Shown here in pieces: positions 18,899 to 28,300 of a stretch of DNA of 64,000 nt (positions are counted from its first letter, which is position 1; each line of letters starts with the position of its first letter). A program made the position numbers and the translations under genes. The notes beneath the pieces were generated by a model. It saw nothing but the letters and a program-made list of their open reading frames with translations, ran no database searches and was not told where the DNA came from. Source of the DNA: JBFHIJ01 sp041596515 (GTDB lineage: Bacteria; Bacteroidota; Ignavibacteria; Kapaibacteriales; UBA2268); assembly GCA_041596515.1 (NCBI GenBank), contig JBFHIJ010000005.1, forward strand, positions 62,001 to 126,000, given 5' to 3'.

Positions 18899-21568
18899 TT
18901 ATTTGGTTCTTAGTAGATATCTTTTAGGAAACTTGCAGTAAAAAGTGCTGCCTTTTCCTTCTTCCGTTTCAAATGACAATTCTCCATTAATTTTAGAGAC
19001 GCAGTTTTTAGTGACTGTAAGTCCTAAGCCTGTCCCGGGAACTAAACCCCCTGTCTGGTTTCCTCTGTAGAATGGTGCAAATATCATTTCTTGTTCGCAG
19101 TCAGGTATTCCACAACCAAAATCCTGAACAGCAATAATAATAGTACCCTCTAATTCTTCAGACTTTATGATAACTTTAGAGTCTTTAGGCGAATACTTAA
19201 CAGCATTGAGCACAAGATTATAAACAGACAGACGAGTTAGTCTTAAATCTGTATAAAGAGTTGGATCTTCTATAGTATTGATGTATTTAATTTTATGATT
19301 ATATCCATCAATTATTTCTATTTCTTTTGCTACTTTCTCTATGCAGTTTTCTAGATTGAAAAGAGAAGGAACAAAAGTATAATCACCTTTATTATGGAAG
19401 ACCATATCTAATGTGTTATCCAGCAGCCCTGTCATCGCATTTGACGCCTTCAATATCTTATCAATATGCTTGCCAAGCTTTGCATCATCAGACATATTAG
19501 CCAAACGCTCTATAATATAAGCAGAGGACATAATAACAGTAAGAGGAGTTCTATATTCATGAGAAATCATATCTATAAATCGAGATTTCAATTCGCCGGA
19601 CTCCTGCTCTGACTCCAGACTTTTGGAAACTTCAAGTTGTGCTTTTACCAGTTGAGCCCTCAGCTTCTGATTTCTTATATTTTCATCTTGTAGTGAGCTT
19701 ATAGTTTGTTTCAACTTATTAGTTTTTGTTTCAACTTTTGTTTCTAATTCCTCAGTTTTATACTGTAAATCTCTGTGCATTAGTTCCTTGTCTGTGATAT
19801 CTACTAAAACAATATTGTAACCTGTATCTTCGCTTAAGTTTTGCTTTGCAGCAATATTCATTCTTACATGTAAAAGATTTCCGCCGTGATCTATGGCATC
19901 AACATCTAAGTTTTTCAGCTTATTTACTTGCTCTAGTTGTAGAGCATTGCTTTCACTAAATATAAATTCCTGTAAATTCTTACCTAGTATGTCTTCTTCC
20001 TGATACCCTAATGTGTCCAAAAGAAACTTACTGACTGTTTTGATAACATAATTGGAATCAGTAGTGATAAGCATCGCAGGAATAGATTGATATAAGGAAT
20101 CAATCTCATTTTGTTTTGCCTGAAAAGCTTTTTCAGTGATTCTTAGTTTTGTGATATCTTGCGTAAAACCTACTATTCTTTTGGGATTTCCGCTATAATC
20201 CCTTTCTAATTTGCCTTCTATGTGTAATACTTTTGTATTACCTTTTCCGGTAACAACTTTACATTCAAGAGTTTGTAAGGTTTCATTGTTTTTTACTCTT
20301 GAAAAGAAACGAAGGGTTTTGAATTTATCATTTGGAACTATAGTCTTAATAAATTGTTTAAATCCAATTTGAGGTATGTCCACATCAAAGATTCTTTTAG
20401 TTTCATCAGAGTACTTAAAACTTTCAGTTGTTATATCGTAAAACCAGCTACCTGTGCATGAAAGCCTTTGAGTTTCTTGTAAAACTTCCTCATTCCTGTA
20501 AATATGTTCAACTTTAGCTAACGATGAGTCTTCAACGCTTATGCTGGAGACTAAAACCGGACGGCTATAGTCATCTACCAATTTAGTATTAGTTTTATGT
20601 CTCGAGACTATGCCTTTAGAATTACGAAAAGTTAAAGCATAATCTGATATAGATTTTTCTTTTAAAACTTTCTGAACGAGAGTCTCACGATCTTCAGGGT
20701 ACTGATAAAATTTGGTTATGTTGTCACCTAATAAATTTTCTTTTGACTCACCAAAAGAAAATTTAACAGAGTCAGAAATATCTAAAATCTTACCTTCAAT
20801 ATCAGTTACACAGATAATATCTTTATGTGAATTCATTTCAAACTGAGAAGGCTCTTCTATTTTTACATACAACTTGTTTCCTAAATACTCAAATGGTTGC
20901 ATATTGTTGCACTTGGGTGCAAGTTTACTGACAAAAGTATCTTCAAAAACTCTTTCAGGTATTTTAAAATTGCTACAGAGCAGTTTTTTATCTTCACTAT
21001 AAATTGCAATCTCCTGAGGTAACATTTTAATAAAGTATGTTAAAAATGCTATTTGATCACTTACAAAGGAGAGTTGCTTGTTTATTGGCTTTTTTGTGCT
21101 GTTGGCAAGTAATTTTAAATATTCAAACTCTTTATGTTTGAACTTACTTACATTTGTACTTATGCAGACTACAAGTGTTTCTTTTTCTTCCATTAAGGGT
21201 ACAAGCTTTATTTCTCTCCATATCGTATTGTTTGCATTGATAAAAAATTCTATTGCCGGCAATTCCACAACATTGCCTCCCAGTGCTTCTTTGAATTTGT
21301 CATCTATGTCTATATAGTCTAAGCGTAAATCTGACTTTATATTATAATTTTCTTCAAATTCAATATCTAAAGAGTTAGAGAGCAGAATGTTCCCGTCTGA
21401 ATCGAATATATCTATTTGTGATTTTGCATAAAAGAATATATCAAAACAACTCGCACCTAAGACTCCGGGGCAAGTTATTGTAGATTTGCTGTTTATTTCA
21501 GCCATTGCACTTTTATACTTAGGAAAAACTTTTACAGTACCACCTAATTTATTTTTTGATATTTTCAT
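18899..21568 (-). CDS. Soluble multi-PAS sensor histidine kinase
   Basis: 889 residues, no transmembrane segment. PAS-like domains are visible at about 245-350 (ITKFYQYPEDRETLVQKVLK), 365-480 (TGSWFYDITTESFKYSDETK, PAC end RDYSGNPKRIVGFTQDIT) and 490-605 (IPAMLITTDSNYVIKTVS, then ILGKNLQEFI). A coiled coil (about 605-650) leads to HisKA (phospho-His in MISHEYRTPLTV near 668) and HATPase_c (LVLNAVKYSPKDSKV, DFGCGIP, GTGLGL). The first 240 residues look like another sensor module of unknown type. No receiver domain and no response regulator beside it. Likely an intracellular sensor; ligand or cofactor unknown. Confidence 0.9.
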   Translation of the reverse strand: MKISKNKLGGTVKVFPKYKSAMAEINSKSTITCPGVLGASCFDIFFYAKSQIDIFDSDGNILLSNSLDIEFEENYNIKSDLRLDYIDIDDKFKEALGGNVVELPAIEFFINANNTIWREIKLVPLMEEKETLVVCISTNVSKFKHKEFEYLKLLANSTKKPINKQLSFVSDQIAFLTYFIKMLPQEIAIYSEDKKLLCSNFKIPERVFEDTFVSKLAPKCNNMQPFEYLGNKLYVKIEEPSQFEMNSHKDIICVTDIEGKILDISDSVKFSFGESKENLLGDNITKFYQYPEDRETLVQKVLKEKSISDYALTFRNSKGIVSRHKTNTKLVDDYSRPVLVSSISVEDSSLAKVEHIYRNEEVLQETQRLSCTGSWFYDITTESFKYSDETKRIFDVDIPQIGFKQFIKTIVPNDKFKTLRFFSRVKNNETLQTLECKVVTGKGNTKVLHIEGKLERDYSGNPKRIVGFTQDITKLRITEKAFQAKQNEIDSLYQSIPAMLITTDSNYVIKTVSKFLLDTLGYQEEDILGKNLQEFIFSESNALQLEQVNKLKNLDVDAIDHGGNLLHVRMNIAAKQNLSEDTGYNIVLVDITDKELMHRDLQYKTEELETKVETKTNKLKQTISSLQDENIRNQKLRAQLVKAQLEVSKSLESEQESGELKSRFIDMISHEYRTPLTVIMSSAYIIERLANMSDDAKLGKHIDKILKASNAMTGLLDNTLDMVFHNKGDYTFVPSLFNLENCIEKVAKEIEIIDGYNHKIKYINTIEDPTLYTDLRLTRLSVYNLVLNAVKYSPKDSKVIIKSEELEGTIIIAVQDFGCGIPDCEQEMIFAPFYRGNQTGGLVPGTGLGLTVTKNCVSKINGELSFETEEGKGSTFYCKFPKRYLLRTK

Positions 21569-21886
21569 TGTGACAAAAATATTTATACTTAAAACTACTT
21601 ATTATCTTAGGTATTTAAATATATAAAAATAATCGATACTTTTACAACTATTTAATTTAGTTCTATCTATATTGCAGGTATAATAGTCATATTTAGAGCG
21701 TTTATTGAAGGAATATTTTTATTTTATCTTACAGCCATGACTTGACAGTAGTTTAAATATAGATGAACTTTAAATTAATACAGCTAAAAGCAACAAAGGT
21801 TTTTCAGACTTTTATTTTTTACAAGGTTTGACTATATTTAGTTATTGATTTTATACATTTATAAATTTTAACGGATATAAAGAATC
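21569..21886. other. Intergenic region between divergent kinase and acyl-CoA synthetase genes
   Basis: 318 AT-rich bases, expected to hold two divergent promoters. No RNA gene or strong repeat was recognised. Confidence 0.5.
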
Positions 21887-23941
21887 ATGATAGCAAAAGA
21901 GCTTATAGCTCCTAAAAGCATTGCAGTGATAGGTGCTTCTAATGATGATAAAAAGCCCGGTGGTAAGATTTTAAAAAATCTGATTTCTGAAAATTTTGCT
22001 GGTAAGCTTTACCCTGTCAACCCAAAAGAAACTGAAATTCAAGGTTTAGACTGCATACAAAACCCTGCAGATTTGCCTCAAACTGATCTTGCAGTTTTAG
22101 CAATTCCTGCTAAATTCTGTCTTGATACTATCAACCTACTTATCAATGAAAAAGGAACTAGAGGATTTATTATTCTTTCTGCCGGCTTCAGTGAAATGGG
22201 TGATGAAGGTAAAAAATTGGAACAAGACATAGCTGATGCCGTTACTGCAGTGGGTGGTACTTTGATAGGGCCTAACTGTATTGGTGTTTTGAATACTAAT
22301 TATGCCGGTGTGTTTGCCGGACCTATTCCTAAATTAGATACAAAAGGTATTGATTTTGCTTCAGGTTCCGGTGCTACTGCGGTATTTATTGTTGAAGCAG
22401 CAATGACTCGCGGGCTTTCTTTCTCATCTTTGTATTCAGTGGGTAATAGTGCTCAGACAGGTGTAGAAGAAGTACTGCAATACTGGGATGAAACATTCGA
22501 TCCTGAAACAAGCTCAAAAGTTAAACTTCTCTACGTTGAGCAAATCCATAAACCTGAAATGCTTTTGAAACACGCAGCTTCTCTTATCAGCAAAGGTTGC
22601 AAGATTGCAGCTATAAAAGCTGGAACCACTGAAGCAGGCTCTAGAGCAGTCTCTTCGCATACAGGTGCACTGGCTGGCTCTGACTCTGCTGTAGATGCTT
22701 TATTCAAAAAAGCCGGTATTGTTCGCTGCTATAGCAGAATGGAACTTATTCATGTGGCACAAGTCTTTACTCGACCTGAACTTCAAGGTAAAAACATTGC
22801 TATTATTACTCACGCAGGTGGCCCTGGCGTAATGCTTACTGATGCTCTTGCAAAAGGCAATATGGATGTACCTCACATAGAAGGTGCTGCTGCTGCTGAA
22901 CTTTTAGGCAAATTATTCCATGGCTCTTCTGTTGCGAATCCTATTGACTTCTTGGCAACCGGCACTGCTGAACACTTAGGTATGATCTTAGACTATGTAG
23001 ATCAAAAATTTGATAATATAGATGGTGCTGCGGTAATCTTTGGTACTACCGGTTTATTTGATGTTACCGAAGTATATGATGTGCTGGACGATAAAATGAG
23101 CACTTGTAAAAAGCCAATCTATCCAATTCTTCCTTCTATTGTTTTAGCCGAAAAAGAAGTAGAACATTTTGTTTCTAAAGGCAGAAACTTCTTCCCGGAT
23201 GAAGTAGAATTAGGAAATGCTTTAGCAAAAGTATACCACACTCCAAAACCGGAATTAAATGTAGCTCTACCTGAAGTTGATAAAGCTGCAATCAGAAAAT
23301 TAATTGACGAAAATAAAGAAGGTTATATAAGCCCTGAGTCAGTCCAAGCTTTATTAGATGCAGCAGGAATTCCTCGCGCAGCTGAAATTGTAGTAGATAA
23401 AAAAGAAGATGCTGTGAAAGCTATTGAAACTATCAAATTCCCTCTTGTGATGAAAGTAGTTGGCCCTGTACACAAGTCAGATGTGGGCGGTGTAGCTCTT
23501 AATATCAAATCACAGGAAGATGTAGAAGCTAATTTCGAAAAAATGATGCAGATAAAAGACGCAGTAGGCGTGCTTATGCAACCAATGCTTAGCGGTCAGG
23601 AATTGTTCGTAGGTGCTTCTTATGAAGATACTTTCGGACATTTAATCCTTGCAGGTATGGGCGGCATCTTCATCGAAGTGCTAAAAGATGTGTCAAATGC
23701 ACTTTCTCCTGTAAGCAAAACTGAAGCTACAGATATGATCACTTCACTAAAATCATATAAAATGATTGAAGGTGTAAGAGGTCAGGAAGGAGTAAATCAA
23801 GAAATCTTTGCGGATATAATATGCAGACTTTCTGCACTTTTAGAAGCTGCTCCTGAGATCAAAGAAATGGATTTAAATCCGCTTCTTGGCAAAGCCGATC
23901 AGGTAATTGCCGTAGATGCAAGAGTAAGAATAGAAAAGTAG
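21887..23941 (+). CDS. ADP-forming acetate/acyl-CoA synthetase, fused alpha-beta
   Basis: Converts acyl-CoA + ADP + Pi to acid + ATP (reversible), saving energy as ATP. The alpha part comes first: CoA-binding Rossmann domain (about 5-130; SIAVIGASNDDKKPGG, LIGPNCIGVLN) and two ligase-CoA domains containing SSHTGALAGSD (about 260-270), whose His is the expected phospho-carrier. The beta part is a C-terminal ATP-grasp domain (about 480-684; FPLVMKVVGPVHKSDVGGV, EMDLNPLL). At 684 residues it matches fused bacterial/archaeal enzymes. The acyl substrate cannot be told; protein acyltransferase relatives share the fold but normally add a GNAT domain, absent here. Monocistronic. Confidence 0.9.
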   Translation: MIAKELIAPKSIAVIGASNDDKKPGGKILKNLISENFAGKLYPVNPKETEIQGLDCIQNPADLPQTDLAVLAIPAKFCLDTINLLINEKGTRGFIILSAGFSEMGDEGKKLEQDIADAVTAVGGTLIGPNCIGVLNTNYAGVFAGPIPKLDTKGIDFASGSGATAVFIVEAAMTRGLSFSSLYSVGNSAQTGVEEVLQYWDETFDPETSSKVKLLYVEQIHKPEMLLKHAASLISKGCKIAAIKAGTTEAGSRAVSSHTGALAGSDSAVDALFKKAGIVRCYSRMELIHVAQVFTRPELQGKNIAIITHAGGPGVMLTDALAKGNMDVPHIEGAAAAELLGKLFHGSSVANPIDFLATGTAEHLGMILDYVDQKFDNIDGAAVIFGTTGLFDVTEVYDVLDDKMSTCKKPIYPILPSIVLAEKEVEHFVSKGRNFFPDEVELGNALAKVYHTPKPELNVALPEVDKAAIRKLIDENKEGYISPESVQALLDAAGIPRAAEIVVDKKEDAVKAIETIKFPLVMKVVGPVHKSDVGGVALNIKSQEDVEANFEKMMQIKDAVGVLMQPMLSGQELFVGASYEDTFGHLILAGMGGIFIEVLKDVSNALSPVSKTEATDMITSLKSYKMIEGVRGQEGVNQEIFADIICRLSALLEAAPEIKEMDLNPLLGKADQVIAVDARVRIEK

Positions 23942-23962
23942 AAAACCTTATTAGAAGTTAAA

Positions 23963-24003
23963 AAAAAGCTGCTGAAGAAAAATTGATTCTCCGGCAGCTT
24001 TTT
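23963..24003. terminator. Bidirectional terminator between acyl-CoA synthetase and dapA
   Basis: AAAAAGCTGCTG (23963-23974) pairs with CGGCAGCTTTTT (23992-24003) with one G-U pair, between two convergent genes. Confidence 0.85.
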
Positions 24004-24037
24004 ATATATTTGAGATATTATAATATCTTAGAATAAC

Positions 24038-24931
24038 TTATTTAACTAAACCTGCTTCCTGCAAAGCTTTTGCAAGTAGCTCTTTGTTTTGCGGTAAAAT
24101 AGGCAATAAAGGCTGGCGGAAGTTTTCTTCGCAGTAGCCCAGCATAGCCATTATAGTTTTTACCGGAACGGGATTAGTCTCTACGAAATCAAGTGCCATT
24201 AGGTCTAAGAGTTCGTATTGAGTTTTAACAGCTTTTTTGAAATTACCGTTTAGAGCAGCTCTTATTGCATCTCCATATTTTCTTGGAGCATAATTAGCTA
24301 TCACAGAGATAATCCCGGCAGCACCCATCATAATTGCCGGCAAAGCTAAAGAGTCATCGCCACAATAAAGGAGGAAATCTTTCGGAGCATATTTTATAAT
24401 TTGCATCATCTGTTCCAAATCACCTGAAGCTTCTTTGGTCGCATATACATTTGGAACTTCTTCTGCAATTTTGATTTGAGTTTCAGCTTCTATATTGATA
24501 CCACTACGAGAAGGAACATTATAAATAATCAAAGGTAAGTCAACAGTTTCGGAAACAGCAAGGAAATGGTGAAAGAGCCCCTCTTGCGAAGGTTTGTTAT
24601 AATAAGGAGCAACAAGTAACGCACCAGCTGCACCATGCTCTTTAGCAATAAGAGTCATATCGATAGTTTGCTGAGTGTTATTTGATCCCGTACCTGCTAT
24701 TATCGGCACTCTTCCTGCTGAATATTCTACAGCTTGGATAATAAGAGACATTTTCTCTTTAGCTGTCAAAGTAGCACTTTCACCTGTAGAGCCACCGACT
24801 AAAATCGCTTCTACACCACTTTCGATTTGGAAATCAATAATTCTTTTAAGAGCATCGAAGTCAATCGTTAAATCTTTTTTAAAAGGTGTAATTAAAGCAG
24901 GTATAGTCCCTTTCAGTTGCTTTATATCCAT
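24038..24931 (-). CDS. dapA: 4-hydroxy-tetrahydrodipicolinate synthase
   Basis: Condenses pyruvate with aspartate semialdehyde, the first step towards diaminopimelate and lysine. The 297-residue TIM barrel carries the Schiff-base Lys in YATKEASGD (near 166), the catalytic Tyr in LIIYNVPSRSG (near 137) and the substrate loop GGSTGES (47-53; Ser where GTTGE is commoner). Length and motifs are normal. The start ATG at 24931 has AGGGG upstream. The next pathway enzyme, dapB, is in the same window at 46562 but not linked in an operon. Confidence 0.95.
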   Translation of the reverse strand: MDIKQLKGTIPALITPFKKDLTIDFDALKRIIDFQIESGVEAILVGGSTGESATLTAKEKMSLIIQAVEYSAGRVPIIAGTGSNNTQQTIDMTLIAKEHGAAGALLVAPYYNKPSQEGLFHHFLAVSETVDLPLIIYNVPSRSGINIEAETQIKIAEEVPNVYATKEASGDLEQMMQIIKYAPKDFLLYCGDDSLALPAIMMGAAGIISVIANYAPRKYGDAIRAALNGNFKKAVKTQYELLDLMALDFVETNPVPVKTIMAMLGYCEENFRQPLLPILPQNKELLAKALQEAGLVK

Positions 24932-25342
24932 GCTTTTCCCCTGTTATATTTATTTATTTCAATTTGTGTTCAAATATTTTTGGCTAAAAAACTAGTCTAA
25001 AGGTATATATATGTCCTTAAAGTACAATTTAATCAATCATTTGGTAAATAAAAACACATTTTTAAAATATATTAACGGATGTATGGAATTTCTGACTAAA
25101 TATAGACATCACGCGTCTGTTAGTATGAAGAGATGAACTGAATTTCAAATAGTCTATCTTGTTGATAATAAAAGAAATAGAGATGTTTTGTAATTCTTAT
25201 GTATCTATTATGGCACGATAATTGGACATTGGCAAAAAAAACTATTTAAGAAAATATTTTTTTTACCGATGATTGAATTAGCTAGCTCTTTTTAAAATAA
25301 AGCAATTAAGTACTTAAAATAATAAATACCTCGGAGGTATCG
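24932..25342. other. Intergenic region between dapA and the giant T9SS gene
   Basis: 411 bases, very AT-rich, upstream of two divergent genes. No repeat, RNA gene or credible frame. A strong GGAGG SD occurs at 25334-25338, just before the start at 25343. Confidence 0.55.
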
Positions 25343-28300
25343 ATGAGTTATTCTTCTACCAAACAAGTAGGCAGATTTTTTCTCGCCTCTTTGTTCCTGC
25401 TATTGTTCGCCGGCTTAGAGCTAAGCGCACAATATTACGAATTTTCTTTACTCCAAAGGAGAAGATTTGATCAGATCGATGTTGAAGTATGGGCAAAAGC
25501 ACAGCAAACCGGAGCTCCTGAAGTGGGTAACTCCTCGCTCGTATTGAAATATAATACTGCTTTTTTGACTCCTGCCGCTACTCAAGACTTGAACGTAACG
25601 GACAGCATTGCGTTCAATATTAACCAAACCAATCCGATTGTAACTCTGAACTCCGGTTTTAGCCAATCAGTAAATGGCTACAATCCACTTAGCTCTAGAT
25701 CCTACGGTATGGGGTATTATGCTTTAGAGGTAAACCTTGCTAGTCTTGGCCAAGGGGGCATGTCTCCTTCAGAAGCCGGAAAAGGTAGTTTCTTAGGGAA
25801 ACTGACTTTTGATATTACAGGTAGCCCAGATCAAAACTCCTTAACAAATATAGCTTGGAGTGATAATACGCTTCCGGGTGAAATTCAAGTGTTTGATAAA
25901 GACTCCAATAGTATTAAATCGAATATTACTTTTACTGATCCTGGCTCTTACAATGTGCTGGGTGTTACTATGTTATCTCCGAATAAATATGGTCAGGTAG
26001 TAGACAGAGACGCAGATTATGATGCTCTTGCCGGAGATTACGCTAGTGGAGGTTATCCTATATATTTTGAACGTAGCGTAAACCCAACTATATATACTGC
26101 TCCCGTTGATGAAGATTTGGCGTATATGTTCCAATACTCACTCAATAACGGCGGCACATGGACTGAGATAGGTCGTGTAGCAGAAACTGATCAGCCATCT
26201 ACAACAGTAGGTAACGATGACTCTTATACTTCAGGTGAAATTTTCAATCCTAATGTAGGTACATCTTACACTATTACTACACAAAATGGCGAACAAATAG
26301 ATAATGCAAATTATAGAGATCCTCTTAGAGTCGTCTGGGCAAAAAATCCTTTCTTTGTAGAAAGATCTGAGCAGGCAAGACTCAAAATTATTAAGCTTTC
26401 CGGCTCTAACTCAGCAGTTATAACTAACAGAAATCAAGATGTTTATAATGATATAAATGATGATAAATATGTACTTGGTCGTTTGTTCTTTTTGCAGTTA
26501 GACGGTAAGTCAGAATATTTAGTAACTAATGATGACTTTAGCAACTCTACTCAGCTGACTGTAGAAACGTGGGTTAATCTAAATGAATATCAGACGGATG
26601 GTTCGGAACCGGGCATAGTAGTGTCAAGTGGTGGCGTAAATGCTGCTCCTATTCATGGCTCTAACGAAGGAGCCTGGATGCTTTACCTAAAAGATGGTAA
26701 AATCCCGGCTTTCCGTGCAAGAGAAATAGAAGGCAGAGGGGATAATGGCTATATCGGAACTGTGCAAGCATATTACTTAGATACATTAACAGCGGCTTCG
26801 GACATTGAGCCATTAAATAACTCTCATGCCAGCAACTGGGTTCATCTTGCTGCCACAGTGAATAATAATACTATTAGGTTATATGTCAATGGCGAATTGG
26901 CCGATGAGGTAGTCAATAATAATGCGACTAACATCAGAATGCTTACTACAAGCCACCCTGTATGGGTTGGTGTAAATCCTAACGGTGGCATAGAAACAAA
27001 TGATTATCTTCATGCCGGAATCAAAAGTGTAAGAGTTTGGAGAATTGCTCTAACTCAAGAAGAATTAAGAGCCAGAGTAAGTGGTGTACTTAATCCGACT
27101 GATGTAAGCACTTATGGTGATGTAAGAAGGGGGCTTCAGATGTACTTTACGTTTGAAGGTGAGCATGCCGATCAGGCAACTGACGTAACATATCAGGGCA
27201 GTAACGAAGATCCTGACTTCTATACAGAAGGTACAGTTGACAACTTTGGTATGACGTACAGACCTGACCAACCACACATTAGACTTACAAGTCCGGTAGC
27301 AGGAGCAGGCGTTTCTAATAAGTTAGGTAAAAATTTTGAAATTCGTTGGGTAGCTTACGGTCTTGGTGATTTGACTGCCAGCGGAACAAATGATGTAGAA
27401 ATAGAGTACTCACTTGACCAGTCTAACTGGTTCTACTCAGAGAATGCAGACGGTGTAGCGATTGGTGGTGCAGACGCCCCTGATGTTGAGCCGGGAAATG
27501 CTATATGGGAACCTTATGAAAACGAAAATTCAAGTGCAAATTTACGCACGATAATCCCTTATACAAAAACAGTCTATCTAAGAGCCAGAGGAACAAAAGC
27601 TAATACGCAAGATAATCTAATGGATATGGTAGGCCCTTTTACTGTTGCTCCGTATTTCGCTATTAAAAAAGAAGAAGGTGCTATCCTTTTATTGGAAGAC
27701 AATGCCGGCATGAATATCACAGGCGACAAAGTCTTCATTGAAGCGTGGATTAGACCTTATAGATTCCCTACTGTATCTGAAGAAATATTCCCAATTATTA
27801 CTAAAGCTGACAGTACTGCTGATATGCTTCATTATAGCTTTGACTTGAGAAGTGACGGTAGATTGCAGCTTAAGCTCTCTACTGCAGACGGTGGAGTAAG
27901 AACTGCCATAAGTGATGCTTCCTATGCTTTAGAAAGACCTAATTCAGTATCTGCAGATTCTGTATGGACGCACGTAGCTGTTTTTGCAAATATGAATGGC
28001 GGAAGTGGACAATCAGAAGTAATATTCTATGTAGACGGAATAGCCCAAAGAGCTGATTCAGTTACTACCCAGCTTGGTACTGATTTAAGTCTAAACAGCT
28101 TAAACTCATACCCTACATTTATAGGGTACTCTCCTTATATGAATGTGACGTATGACAATCAACCTGTAATTGATGCAAAACAAACTGAAAATGTTGTGCT
28201 TACAGGAAATATCAATTCAGGTACGCCTGTTGCTACTGAAAGGAACTTTACCGGTACTATATATGATAAAGATTATAACACTCATACGTTTGATTTCAAT

